This document shows, in pieces, positions 1 to 11,439 of a stretch of 64,000 nucleotides of DNA (position 1 is its first letter; each line of letters begins with the position of its first letter). Made by a program: the position numbers and the translations under genes. The notes under the pieces are model-generated. The model was given only the letters and a program-made list of their open reading frames with translations. It was not told the origin of the DNA and searched no databases. This DNA comes from Branchiostoma floridae (lineage: Eukaryota; Chordata; Leptocardii; Amphioxiformes; Branchiostomatidae), in the NCBI RefSeq assembly GCF_000003815.2, contig NC_049997.1, forward strand, positions 4,893,352 to 4,957,351, given 5' to 3'.

Positions 1-63
1 ACAGCTGGCATGTAACACGCCCAGACTTGCAAACTCCATTTGTTGGGTGGGGGAGGGGGTTGT

Positions 64-269
64 TAGTCTCTACCAGACTCCGGATCGCTGGAAAAATCGT
101 AGAAATGGAACAAATAGAGGAGTAAGCCGGCCAGAGGAATATAACCGGCCAGGGAACAGCACGCGATCTACGGATCCTAGGATCGCGAGCTGTTCCCTGG
201 CCGGTTATATTCCACTCTATTTGTTCCATTTCTACGATTTTCCAGCGATCCGGAGTCTGGTAGAGACTA
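64..269. repeat. Near-perfect palindrome / foldback element
   Basis: The left arm (TAGTCTCTACCAGACTCCGG...) is matched by its reverse complement ending at 269. The arms are about 90 bases, with a short centre near 170-182 and an extra ~14-base insertion (around 122-135) in the left arm only. An open frame across it (47-361) is a by-product of the hairpin. It looks like a foldback MITE; no target duplication was recognised. Confidence 0.8.
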
Positions 270-395
270 GGGGGTTGTGCAGAGGGCAGAGGGAAGTTGC
301 GGCAGTGGTGGTAATATTAGATATATGGAGACAAAGTCAGCGATGTACAGTCTGGTGCTAACACGGAGGTATGGCTTTATCTGCCTGGTGTATAT

Positions 396-1442
396 CCTTG
401 GCAAACCATCAGTACAGAAAATTTACTGTTAAGTACTAATATACTGCTAACAGTAGCATTTTATTAGCTTTTCAGTAAATCAACTTTCAATGTGCTATTG
501 CCTGTACTGGACCGCTACTGCCAAGTACTTACACCTCTATCTACTGTTCTTGCTGTCAGAACATTACTAAATTCTAATGTTTTACTACTAAAATAGTTGG
601 ACCGATTAGATCACTACTGACATCTACTGTTCTACCACTGGCCATATGCTGACATATTTACCAATAAGATCACTACTGAGTTCTACTGTTTTACTACTGG
701 CCATCTACTGAGATGTTTAACCAGTCACAGTCGACTTTAAGCTGTCAACCTGTAAGTGATACATTTTGCACGTCAAATGACAGCTGCATTTTGGCTCCAG
801 CCAAGGTAAAGTATATGCTTTATCTGTGCATGCATGTATAAAATGTGTTTATCAAAGCTCAAGACAGTTTTGAATTCCTAATTATGGTAAAAATGAAAAG
901 GAGAGGCTGTGAAGTACTTTTAGTACATAGGCAAAGCAACAGCATATATAAAAGGAAAACAAGTAGAAAGGGGTAAGTTCATTTTGTTAAAATAATATTT
1001 CCCCTCCCCAGCCAATGACAATTTCAATCATCATGGGTTGCTGAAAATAATATAATAATTATAATATAATCAACAAGGATCCTATAGCAAAAGCAACAGC
1101 ATGAGTGGTTACCCCCCACCCCAACCAAAGTCAATTTAAATTGTATCAAGCATGGGTTGTTTGAATATTAGGATCTTATGAAATATATAAATAAATAAAT
1201 AAATAAATTATCAAGATAAGACATCACATGTTGTAACTTAAGTATGTCAGTAGATACCTACTAATCGACTATGTGTTTGTGGATATTCAGTAGTCATTTA
1301 CTGTTGTGTCATCAGATATCTACTGTGTATTGATTGATCAGTACTTACTTTATTTACTATTTAGTAGATAATACAGTAGATCGTCAGCAGGTACTGTAAA
1401 GTACTTAACAGTAGATTTTCAGTACTGAAGGTTTGCCAAGGG
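396..1442. mobile_element. Foldback DNA element with TIRs built of CAGTAG/CTACTG units
   Basis: The left end (CCTTGGCAAACCATCAGTAC) and the right end, read on the other strand (CCTTGGCAAACCTTCAGTAC), form terminal inverted repeats. Each arm, about 396-740 and 1240-1442, is composed of many imperfect CTACTG/CAGTAG motifs. The middle is AT-rich, with an (AAAT)n run near 1184-1207. No coding sequence is seen. Foldback-type non-autonomous transposon is inferred from structure. Confidence 0.65.
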
Positions 1443-1719
1443 TAAGGGGGAGGGAACATTGAAATGGTGACGTCTTTATCCTTGGAGCTAGCAGATTGTA
1501 ATGTACAGTGTACGGTGTTGTGTTGAAACCAGAAACAAAGTAAAATCAATGCAGAAACAAAGCATAGAGTGCGCTCTTCATGCGGAATAATGTACAACAT
1601 CTTGAGGCGTGTGTAAGCGGGTTGGGTATGGTACGAGATCCTTCTGTTTTCCACACAAGGCTGCACTTGTACACCCTTCTGTTATCTACAGACGGCTATA
1701 CATGTTACAGTTATTTATT

Positions 1720-2450
1720 ATCTTCGCCAGCGAAGATTATAAGATTGCTTACTTGGGTCTGTATGTAGGTCAACAGCATATAAGTCGAGAAATTGTGGAT
1801 GGAACTTTTTGATTTTTTGTAGGTGTGTAGCGGTTGTCAAAAGGCATGCCTAGTTTGAAAATGGTTTACCTGGCGTTTTCCTACGGTACAGCAGCGACCT
1901 TTGTATTTTTTCGAGGTTTGTTTCGAGAAGCATAACTCAAAATGCAGCTGGGCGATTTCTACGATATTTGGCAGGTGTGTAGCGGTTGTGTAAAGGATTG
2001 TCATGTGCGAGAATGGTTTAGCTAGCTTTTACCTATGGTGCCGTAGCTGGCTTTGTATGTAATTGCGTTTGTCTGTTAACACGATAACTCGAGATGTTCT
2101 ACATGGATGCTAATGATATTTTGTTGATAGGTAGGGGACACAGAAAGGAAGGTCAAGTTCGATAATGGGCCTCCTAGCGACTTGTTTTGGTACTGCAAGT
2201 GAGCGTCAAAGCTTGCGCCTAAATTTTCCAGAAGTGCCATGTTCATGATTTTTAAGTGGTGGATAGCTGTTGGGACTAGGAGTGAATGGTGTAATTTTGG
2301 GCCCCCTAGCAGCTTGTTTGGAACTGCAGTGGGTCTTATAGTTTGTAACTTTTAAAAAGGATAACTGCAGAGGGGATTGATGGATATTCTTTGCTTTTGG
2401 TAGGTAGGTACTTAGGGTGATTATCAACATAATGAGATGCTAATTATGTA
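1720..2450 (+). repeat. Dispersed repeat with CTTCGCCAGCGAAG head and internal ~150-base periodicity
   Basis: It starts at CTTCGCCAGCGAAGATTATA, followed by recurring blocks containing 'ataactc(a/g)aga' and 'ggccccctagcagcttgttt.ggaactgcag'. The same family recurs at 63160-63800 in the same orientation and, inverted, at about 51960-52250. The ORFs inside (1580-1812, 2206-2430) show no protein signature and are treated as noise. Confidence 0.6.
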
Positions 2451-3720
2451 AATTGCGATCTACTTAATATAATTACTTTGGGATTCTTATCATGGAGAGA
2501 ACCACATCCCTTACAAAAGTGGTGTGCAGTGCAACATGACACTGGCACCATTGTCACCCTAGTCCAGCACTAATGTGTGGACCATTAATCTTCATTTATC
2601 ATTCAAGCCCTTCAGACAGAAGCAGAAGCCTGATCTCCTTTCCCTGACAAGGGCCAGTCACACCAAATTAACCCCCTGCCCTCAGTCTCCGGGTCTTAGC
2701 ACAGACAAATCAAAGGTGGAGCAGAACTAATCGTCATGCCATGGCAGGGTGTTACACGCCCGCCCGTTTGAGGCATAAGACATGGTCACGTAAAAAAAGA
2801 TTAAAACATCGCGGTGGGCCAAATCAGGCTGTCAAAGGTGCCAACGTAATCCTCATGAGTTGTTCGATCGCATACAGTACGCTTAATGATTCAAATACTA
2901 TTTCGGGATGAGATTTGAAGAGTCAAAGTTGGCCTTCAAACTGGCTCTTTTTGCCTGATTTTGGCCTCGATTTCACACTGCATGGGGGTTTCCGTGCAAC
3001 CGATTACGACAATATCATATACTTCCGGGTTGTACGAGTGCGGTCATAGAACGCGGGTGGTATCGTATCTTGTCTCGGTTTGTGCTAGGTTGTAGAGGAG
3101 GATCTAAGTAAGGCTTATGAATATACTAATACTTGGAGATTAGCAATTACTATGCCTGTCAATCAGCTATTTTGTCTTTGCGGGGCTATGAATGGGGGGA
3201 TCTGAGTAGCCTGACGTGATAGCCAGGCCAGGTAGACTGTGTAAAATACCTCTGACTTAACTCGCGATTGCAAAACTTTACTTACTATTTTCATGAGATG
3301 GACACAAACATTCACCAAGGCGGGGCCGTAACAATCCTTACGTATGACCCTTAGGTAACCCTTAGATGACCTATTATCTAATATATAGGCCAGTCACTCA
3401 AAGTTTGTTTATTATTTCTTTTTTTACGAAAAGACTGCAATGTACATTTTGTAGAGTGAAATCTTATATAAAACTAAAGACCTAGCCTAACCTAGCCTAA
3501 CTAAAGACCTTACATCCAGCTTTGCTATATTAACATCTCGTATTAATCTGTATTTGGTGCTTATCCGGCCCATTATAGCCATAATTACATACATTAATCA
3601 TTCAAAAACAACGACCTTCGATAAAGAATGTTTATTTGGCGAAGATGTGTGTTCGAGGAACTCTAGTCTTATTCTTTTATTCGTACAAAAGAAACTTTTT
3701 TTGCGTCCTTTTATTTTTCC
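2451..3720. other. No gene recognised
   Basis: This is unique-looking, stop-rich sequence on both strands. The only local structure is a short direct repeat 'cctagcctaa' near 3480-3503. No exon with paired splice sites was identified. Confidence 0.4.
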
Positions 3721-3723
3721 TTT

Positions 3724-3960
3724 CCTTTAATACTCAGTAAAAAATCAGTACAAAATATTTATCAGTAAAACAGTACATAACTACTGACACACAGTAGATA
3801 TCTACTGACACAACAGTAAATGACTACTGAACACTCAATGACACACAGTAGATATCTACTGACACAACTGTAAATGGCTACTGATTCCACTGACACATGG
3901 TTAACATCTACTAACACAACAATGGATAACTACACGCCACTATTGTATAGTGTTAATGTT
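3724..3960. repeat. CAGTAG-unit repeat related to the 396-1442 foldback
   Basis: Repeated 'acacagtagatatctactgacacaac.gtaaatg' blocks match the right arm of the 396-1442 element read in reverse complement. It is probably a solo arm or truncated copy. Confidence 0.55.
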
Positions 3961-4188
3961 ATAAGAGGTTTGGACCACCCCCATGCAACTAGTGGTAGGG
4001 TCCTGTTGTTCATCATTATGGGTTCCATCTAGGTGTTGCCAAATAGATTGTGCTCCTGACTATGCGCTCACTGTCATCCTTGAGTCGTCACCGTACGTGT
4101 TCCATATTGGCGTGGTGGCACCGGTTGGGATCCCAGAACCCACACACGCACCAAGAAGCTTGGATGCCACGCAACTCAGGTAAATAAC

Positions 4189-5160
4189 GTGCTCGAACGT
4201 CGACCGGGAAAAGGGCAGAATAGCAAGTCCGCACATGTCATGGCGAGTCAACATCCGGGACCTTATGAATGGTGTTCCACACCGACTCAACTTCCACACT
4301 TTTCTACCCCGGGTGCATCAAGATCACACCCGAAGAAACGAGGACCTAAGAGGATCTGTCCCATATGTCAACAGGCAGGACGGCAAGTGTTCAACCACGT
4401 CCTTAGCACTTGTCCTTTCTTGTCAGGCGAAGAGAAATCGTACCCTCGCCCTCCCCACCAACGTCCTGACAACATCGGGGATTCCCCACGTGCGCAGGCG
4501 AGGGGAATCAGCGTTCGTGCTTTACCTCGCTTGGATGCCTTCCATGAGGGGCACGCAGTCAGGATCAACTTAAAGTCGGGAGCCGAAACAAGCATGATCC
4601 GAGCTACCGAAGCACAGCGTCTGAATTTACCCGTCCGTAAATCGCAACACGCAGCAAATCTCAAGTCAATCCAAGCAGATGGGCGGCGACTCTCCGTCAT
4701 AGGTGAGTGCTCTACTACGTTCTACAGGAAGAAAGTCCCTCTGAAATTTGATGCTTTCGTGGTTGACGACCTCGCCGAACCTATTGTAGCCGGAACTTCT
4801 TTCTTGGAATCCAACAGTTTAATCATCAACTTCAGTAAACATCAGATTCAACTTTCTGATGGATCCACCTCGAACTATTCTCCATCCACAACACAATCGA
4901 CGCCATGCATACACAGTGTCTTTACCAACAACGTGCCATGCCCCAAACCTGTAACCGATACCCGAATGACACCTCATCAGTCAACCAAGATCATGCACAT
5001 ACTCCATGCTACCTCTATGCCCAACCCTTCTATGAATGAAGTGCCAACAAAGGCAAGATCACCTACCATACGAGAGAAGAACAAGCACCAGCCTCTCACA
5101 ACACCTGTGGGGTTAGAGTACCAGTTTTCACAACCATCAGCAGAAGCTGCCACTGCATAG
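4189..5160 (+). pseudogene. Retroelement gag-pol fragment: zinc knuckle plus retropepsin-like domain, catalytic Asp replaced
   Basis: The 323-codon open frame begins at a GTG; the first ATG is at 4240 and the true start is unknown, since such domains usually lie inside a polyprotein. Residues 57-75 form a CX2CX9HX4C knuckle (C57, C60, H70, C75). Residues ~115-225 resemble a retroviral-type aspartic protease: a hydrophobic strand, then K-S-G-A-E-T-S-M-I at 129-137 where families have D-S/T-G-A, and a later I-V-A-G-T-S-F-L at 199-206 like the second psi-loop motif. K129 stands in the catalytic aspartate position, so proteolysis is not expected from this copy. The C-terminal third is Ser/Thr/Pro-rich low complexity. 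The frame ends at TAG (5158-5160) but reopens in the same frame into the 18-codon repeat. No reverse transcriptase or LTR was found nearby, so the copy is partial. Ty3/gypsy-like origin is inferred from the knuckle-protease order. Confidence 0.7.
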
Positions 5161-6574
5161 GTAGAGGTAGGGTACCAACTCTCTCCTCCAACATCGGAGG
5201 CTTCCACTGCACATGTGAAGGGAGAGTACCACACACAGCAGCTGAAGGGAGAGTACCAGTCTTCACTTCCATCAGCAGAAGGTGACTCACAGCAGCTGGA
5301 GGGAGAGAACCAGCCTTCACTTCCATCAGCAGGTGACACACAGCAGCTGAAGGGAGAGAACCAGCCTTCACTTCCATCAGCAGAAGGTGACACACAGCAG
5401 CTGAAGGGAGAGAACCAGCCTTCACTTCCATCAGCAGGTGACACACAGCAGCTGAAGGGAGAGAACCAGCCTTCACTTCCATCAGCAGGTGACACACAGC
5501 AGCTGAAGAGAGAGTACCAGCCTTCACTTCCATCAGCAGAAGGTGACACACAGCAGCTGAAGGGAGAGTACCAGCCTTCACTTCCATCAGCAGAAGGTGA
5601 CACACAGCAGCTGAAGGGAGAGAACCAGCCTTCACTTCCATCAGCAGAAGGTGACACACAGCAGCTGGAGGGAGAGAACCAGCCTTCACTTCCATCAGCA
5701 GAAGGTGACACACAGCAGCTGAAGGGAGAGAACCAGCCTTCACTTCCATCAGCAGAAGGTGACACAACCTGGATTCTAGCTTCTCGCCTCGCCTTCACTT
5801 CCATCAGCAGAAGGTGACACACAGCAGCTGAAGGGAGAGAACCAGCCTTCACTTCCATCAGCAGAAGGTGACACACAGCAGCTGGAGGGAGAGAACCAGC
5901 CTTCACTTCCATCAGCAGAAGGTGACACACAGCAGCTGAAGGGAGAGAACCAGCCTTCACTTCCATCAGCAGAAGGTGACACACAGCAGCTGGAGGGAGA
6001 GAACCAGCCTTCACTTCCATCAGCAGAAGGTGACACACAGCAGCTGAAGGGAGAGAACCAGCCTTCACTTCCATCAGCAGAAGGTGACACACAGCAGCTG
6101 GAGGGAGAGAACCAGCCTTCACTTCCATCAGCAGAAGGTGACTCACAGCAGCTGAAGGGAGAGTACCAGCCTTCACTTCCATCAGCAGGTGACACACAGC
6201 AGCTGAAGGGAGAGAACCAGCCTTCACTTCCATCAGCAGAAGGTGACACACAGCAGCTGGAGGGAGAGAACCAGCCTTCACTTCCATCAGCAGAAGGTGA
6301 CACACAGCAGCTGGAGGGAGAGAACCAGCCTTCACTTCCATCAGCAGAAGGTGACACACAGCAGCTGGAGGGAGAGAACCAGCCTTCACTTCCATCAGCA
6401 GAAGGTGACACACAGCAGCTGAAGGGAGAGTACCAGCCTTCACTTCCATCAGCAGAAGGTGACACACAGCAGCTGAAGGGAGAGAACCAGCCTTCACTTC
6501 CATCAGCAGAAGGTGACACACAGCAGCTGGAGGGAGAGAACCAGCCTTCACTTCCATCAGCAGAAGGTGACACA
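5103..6574 (+). repeat. 54-bp minisatellite, 24 good copies, 18-codon periodic coding frame
   Basis: The unit is cagcagctgaagggagagaa + ccagccttcacttccatcag + cagaaggtgacaca (54 bp). About ten copies lie at 5233-5766 and fourteen at 5822-6573. Degenerate units lie at 5103-5232. Length variants are 51 bp (loss of one codon), so every common variant preserves frame. On the plus strand the unit reads QQLKGENQPSLPSAEGDT, with K/E, N/Y and T/S polymorphism. The first block is in the frame of the upstream retropepsin-like ORF. A 23-base replacement near 5767-5795 changes frame, and the second block is open in frame 2. Confidence 0.9.
5161..5817 (+). pseudogene. Repeat-encoding continuation of the retroelement frame (block 1)
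   Basis: This frame follows the TAG at 5158-5160 without a frame change, and its first two degenerate units straddle that stop. It encodes ten 18-residue units rich in Gln, Glu, Ser and Pro and ends at TGA 5815-5817 just after the rearranged junction. No domain is recognised. It could be an expanded spacer of the retroelement polyprotein or simply a minisatellite that happens to be open. The in-frame registration with the ORF upstream and the loss of whole codons favour an origin as coding sequence. Confidence 0.45.
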
Positions 6575-6739
6575 CACATATCAACCAAGTACATGCTATC
6601 ACGTACACAGTCAGGGAGGTCACGTACCCAATCAATGAGGTCACTACCCAATCAAGGAGGTCACGTATACAGAGTATTAGATGACATTTTCCCAGCCAGA
6701 CCAGACATTTTAGAGATGTGTAACACCGTGAGAGAGTAG
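5822..6739 (+). pseudogene. Repeat-encoding frame, block 2 with unique C-terminal tail
   Basis: Frame 2 is open from the junction near 5790 through fourteen 18-residue units. It then leaves the repeat at ~6573 into a unique tail of about 54 residues (…HISTKYMLSRTQSGRS… to …EMCNTVRE), ending at TAG 6737-6739. There is no ATG at its head, so it is read as the displaced 3' part of the same frame as block 1. No known domain is seen. Confidence 0.4.
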
Positions 6740-6828
6740 AGTAAAAGATGTAGAGCACGGATATCGAAACGCGTTTGTGTGCTCTCTCGTTATACCCCTA
6801 CTAGTAAAATAGTACTAGTATAGGACAC

Positions 6829-7432
6829 CACACGACAGTCCCTTTCTTCATGTAGGAGGGACTGTTTACAGTCCTTTTCTTAATCCTGTAGGAGGGACTA
6901 ATTACAGTACATATCTTCCTGTTGGAGGGGCTGTTCAGGTTGGGACTGTCCGACAGTCTTTTTCTTCCTGTAGAAGGGACTGTTTACAGCCATTCTGTTT
7001 GGGGGCTCTTCAAGTTGGGACTGTCCTTTTCTTCCTGTAGGAGGGACTGTTTACACTCTTGTCTTCTTGTAGGAGGGACTGTTCTGGTTCATATCTTACT
7101 GTCGGATGAGCTGTTCAGGTAATTGGGACAGTCCTTTTCTTTCTCCAGGAGGACCGTTATCTACAGTCTTTTCTTCCTGTTGGAGGGGCTGTTCAGGTTG
7201 GGACTGTCCAACTGTCCTTTTCTTCCTGTAGGAGGGACTGTTAACAGACCTTTTTTCCCGGTGGGAGGGACTGTTATCGGTCCCTTTCTTCCTGTTGGAG
7301 GGCCTGTTTTAACAGGTTGGGACTGTCCTACTGTCCTTTTCTTCCTGTAGAAGGGACTATTCACAGCCCTTTTCTTCCTTTAGGAGTGTAGGAGGGACTG
7401 TTTACCGTACATATCTTCCTGCTCAGGAGGAC
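6829..7432. repeat. Minisatellite, ~33-bp unit (cagtccttttcttcctgtaggagggactgttta)
   Basis: About fifteen diverged units occur. Some carry an extra 'caggttgggactgtcc' insert. Adjacent 'ggactgt' and 'acagtcc' ends make each unit partly self-complementary. Short ORFs at 6922-7364 translate the repeat and are not genes. Confidence 0.85.
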
Positions 7433-7472
7433 GTTATCAACCACATAAGATTCCACGTCATCTTTGACATCT

Positions 7473-7860
7473 TTTCGGCCCGGGGCTCTAATTGTGAAAG
7501 CCAGTAGACTGTGCTTCACATACATCACATCAACTAACAAATCTAGACTAACACTCTATTGTTGGTATCTTGTCGTGCCTACCTTTGCGACAAGAGTGTG
7601 CCTTACCGTCCTTTTGTGGACCTTGCCGTCCATCCCAACAAGGTCACAGCACCACAACGTAACACTAATAACTTTCATTTCCTCATTCCATATCAAAAAC
7701 ATACAAATCACATCCCAACCACTTTGAAATCAAATATCACATCAAATACCAAATCTTGGTCAACCATATTCCACGTCATCGTTACCACCATTCCACCTTA
7801 AACAGACTAATCATTCATTGTTGTGTGGCTGTCGTACCAATATTTTCCGATTAGGCTCTC
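7473..7860. repeat. Composite dispersed repeat, copy 1
   Basis: It shares long stretches with 13515-13925, for example 'acatcaactaacaaatctag', 'ccttttgtggacctt.ccgtccat' and 'cacatcccaaccactttgaa'. It has the same order and strand as that copy. No coding potential is recognised. Confidence 0.75.
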
Positions 7861-8145
7861 TAAGACTTATAGTATTGGGTGAAAAAAGCAAGGCCACCCT
7901 ACATCTGCTTTGTTTTGGTCGACATCACATCTTGTTACTGTCGACATCACATCTTGTTACTGTCGCATTTATCTCGTCACGAATATGAAAATAAACACAC
8001 GTGCACCCACGATTTGACGACCACATGGTCAACACACGTGATGACATCCGCGCTCTCATTAATTTTCATCTGATTTCAGAAGAAAAAAACAAGAATTTTT
8101 TTCTTCTTTGATAATGGTCAGATAGACCAAAATGGGCAAAAAAAT

Positions 8146-8172
8146 GTTGTGTTGTGTTGTGTTGTGTTGTGG
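8146..8172. repeat. (TGTTG)n microsatellite
   Basis: Five uninterrupted pentamer copies are present. A shorter run of the same pentamer occurs near 13292-13306. Confidence 0.9.
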
Positions 8173-8642
8173 CCTAATAATTGTACTTATAGAAGTCACA
8201 CTAGGGACGTAGCCTTGACTATAGTTGCAGAAGTGAAACTTGTTAGATAGTTGTAAAAGTACCACCAAGATGGAAGCGCCATGAGTGAAGTTACCAACTT
8301 GGCAAGTGATTTCAGTATACCACACAAGTGCCAGTTTTACTACACTAGTTTTACTTCTTTAATACGTGAATGTATGCCTTGATAGTTCGGATACCATGTT
8401 TTGCCACTTCAAGTCTTGTGTAATACAGCATTTATGGTGTATATATCATGTTTTTTTCACCCGCCTTGTCATTTTTTCGTCCTATCTCATTATTTTTGCA
8501 GTCTGCATAGGATGTCATCCATAAAAATTACTTGTGTAGACTAAAGTCATATTCTGGATATGTGGTCGTCAAATCCCGGGTGTGGTCATTTGCATACTCG
8601 TGACGAGAAAAACGCGACAGTAACCCACATCTTCCTGGTTTG

Positions 8643-9005
8643 GGGCAATCATAAATTCACTGCAGTTCTAAGCTATGATTGGATCCTGACTGAAGAGGGA
8701 GAAGAAAGAAGAAGAACACGCAAGCAAAAATACACTAGAATGAACTTGTTTTCTTTGACGTAGTGTTTACAGATGTTATCATCATGCAAAATGTGTAGTC
8801 GTTTATGGGGTCTTATACAGTTAGCTGTACCAGGATTTAGTGCTAGCCTCGGTTGTTTTTTCCAAGGCGGGCTCGCTTCGGGACAATGATAAATTCACTG
8901 CAGCTATAATTGGATCCTGACTGAAGAGGTAGGAGAAAGAAGAAGAACAAGCGAGCAAAAACACACGAGAATAGACTTGTTTTTTGGGATCAGATGTTTT
9001 CATCT
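8643..9005. repeat. Diverged direct duplication, ~130-bp units
   Basis: The block 8643-8780 (ataaattcactgcag…ggatcctgactgaagaggg…agaagaacacgc) recurs at 8885-9003 with substitutions. The ORFs at 8560-8763 and 8821-9003 fall in these blocks and have no protein signature. Confidence 0.7.
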
Positions 9006-9009
9006 GGCA

Positions 9010-10100
9010 AATTTGTCTACGTTGCTATAGGGCCTTGTAACAGGACGTACCAGGAGATGACGTAAGTTGTTTTCGTGTGGTCTGGCGCTGCAAGTTTCGT
9101 ATCCACAAATAGGGCCTTGTTTAGCTGTTAGGATCTGGTTTTGGGGTCTGGATTCGTCGTATTTCGTTGTCTAAAGTTTCTAGGATCATCTTGATACGTT
9201 TTATTGTTTGGTACAGTAGGTTTTAAGGGAATTTCGAGGGTTTTTTTCCTTCGCCGTTGACGGCCTCGGTTTACCGGAAGTATGGATAGACATTTCTCCC
9301 TTGTCCCGTGCAGTGGTCCCGTGACACTCTTGTGAAAGGAGTACAGGTTAGTCGCCACCATTTCTGATATTTTTGTTCGTTGTAGAATTTATTTTGTGCC
9401 GCTGTTTCAGAATCCATATATTGCTATTCTTTGGCAATCTTTGAAAAAGAAATATCCATGCAATTTGAATATTTTTCTATGTGGAATGTAGAAAGCTTCA
9501 TGCAAAATGATTTAAGGCCTACTTATAAGTTTGTTTGCCAAATGCGCTGAACAGTCGTCATACATTTATAAGTAAATATTCCACATTTTTGTAATTTTTT
9601 TTCCCGACAGTAGGTTAACATGTTAAATTTCGTCTATGTGGGTTGTAGAAATCTTAAGGCAAGCACTTTGGCTAATTTCATCCGTGCAAATTGATTTTAA
9701 GACCTGCAAATTCTGTCAGGCCCACGTAATGAAGAACTGTCATAACTCCATTCTTTTCGGTTGAAACAGATCTGGCATCTTGACAGGACCCCGGGGAGTC
9801 ATAAAACACCCTGAACAGCGTCACCCGAAGACGGAAGGCGGAAAATACCAGACCGGGACCAGATGCAGGTCCCTGGCTGCATGCATTGTTAGCATTTTTT
9901 TTCTGTACTCCGGCATGGTTATGTTCCACCTAGATTGCTTAAACTGTGACATTTAGTTCCCTGGAAACAACCATAGCCATAAGTCAGTGATGTTTCTACC
10001 TGCTGTCCTCTGCCAGGGAACCAATGTCTATTCTATACAGCTATCTATATGCATTCTTTACTAGGAGGTTTGACTTCTTCTTTGGAGGCAGTGGCTGATG
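9010..10100. other. No gene recognised
   Basis: This is intergenic-type sequence. A short motif near 9820-9885 (gtcacccgaagacggaaggcgg…ccagaccgg) resembles 17985-18040 (gtcgcccgaaggagcaaggcc…ccagaccga), a possible shared retroposon remnant. Confidence 0.35.
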
Positions 10101-10114
10101 AAAAGTCCCACGTC

Positions 10115-10465
10115 TTAAATGATAAGTGGGGTCTGTGATTTTAACAGGAATGTAGTTTTTTTGAGGTCTACTAGCTGATGAAAAGTCGGAAATATTGTTT
10201 TGATTGTGTCAAAAAGGTTGTTTTTCATCCTCATAATGGGGACAGTTACACATAAATGCATTTCATCTTCCACTGCATCCGTCGCACAGTATTTGCACAA
10301 TCTATCTTGAACTGACAACTTTTTATAACTACCCTTTTCTATCTCTAGAGGGTGAGCACTGATTCTTATCTTACATACATTGAACCTCCTGTCAGTGTCG
10401 TTGTGGTATAGATAGGTTTCCATGGCATATTCGGTTTTAATATGTTTGTAAATCTTAGCTTGCCG
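10115..10465 (-). mobile_element. LINE C-terminal fragment (ORF2 3' end)
   Basis: The minus-strand frame carries a C-x2-C…H-x4-C zinc-ribbon-like pattern (RLCKYCATDAVEDEMHLCVT) after 'KIRISAHPLEIEKG'. This arrangement (R-I-S-A-H…I-E-x-G…R-x-C-x-x-C…E-D-E-x-H) is characteristic of the C-terminus of several animal non-LTR retrotransposons. Only the last ~115 residues are present, so it is a 5'-truncated copy; the frame ends at 10115. Confidence 0.75.
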
Positions 10466-10469
10466 TTAT

Positions 10470-11430
10470 CTTTAATTGACCCTCCAGACCACATAAACTA
10501 ATTAAAAACCATGGGGAATCCACCCATGGTTGCAGCCAGAAACAATGGTCACACAAAACAGAAAGTTATTTGCATATTGACTATCAAGTCTGTTTGGAAA
10601 AAAAATATTTGGATCTTTCACTTGTTTTGAATAAACGGCTGATCATTGCATACGACAATTTGCACAACTTCAGTTTTGATGATAGAAAGTTCAACTAACA
10701 CGGAGTATTGACCAAATTTTCCGTTATTTTGAATTCAGTGCAATGTTGTTCTTTACCATTCTCTAAGCAAGAGCCGGCTGAATTTCAGAAATACCAATTT
10801 CATTTGTAAAAGTATCTGTTCTCAGATAAGAGCTGCTGCTACCAACTGGTATCACCTTCATACTACATGTATTGTAGTATCGTAAATAAGGGATTTCAGT
10901 TTCAAATTTGAAATCACAGCTAACATATCATACAAAAAAGCCCTAGTTGCAAGGCGCACTCATGGCTCGTGACATACACATATTTTCATTGACAGTTAAC
11001 TTGTGTTCATAGAAATATGGAGAACTTGTAATCACGGTGCCTTCTTTGTAGTCTAAAGCTAGACCAGATAGACGTACTGAACAGTCTGACCACCAGCCAA
11101 TGTTTCCCTACCAGGCTGTTTTCGACCAGACTCATTACTTTCTATTCTTCCTGTTTAGGGGAAGCAGAAACATTGCATCTTTATGTGCCACCAAACTAAG
11201 TAAAGTCTTCATCTATTGTTTCTAGATGTCATAATATATAAGTGTGTCAAAGAGACTATTTGATACTCTAGTCTACAATGTCTTAGCCCTGCCCTGCACC
11301 CATGTTATAACGGAATGAAAGTGTCAGTGAGAGACTGAAGCCAGATAGTTTACACTAGCTGAATTCATTGAATGTTTTTTTAGTGAAACCTCCCAGTTTT
11401 AAGGCGTATAGAATATTCTAGATGAATGTT
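10470..11430. other. No gene recognised
   Basis: AT-rich sequence without exons or recognised repeats. Confidence 0.35.
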
Positions 11431-11439
11431 TACACACAG

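Noticed and set aside
47..361. 104-codon ORF
   Set aside because: Spans a perfect palindrome; no domain.
4977..6758. 593-codon minus-strand ORF and its 223/291-codon companions
   Set aside because: They translate the 54-bp minisatellite in frames opposite or shifted to the retroelement frame; no homology and no start context.
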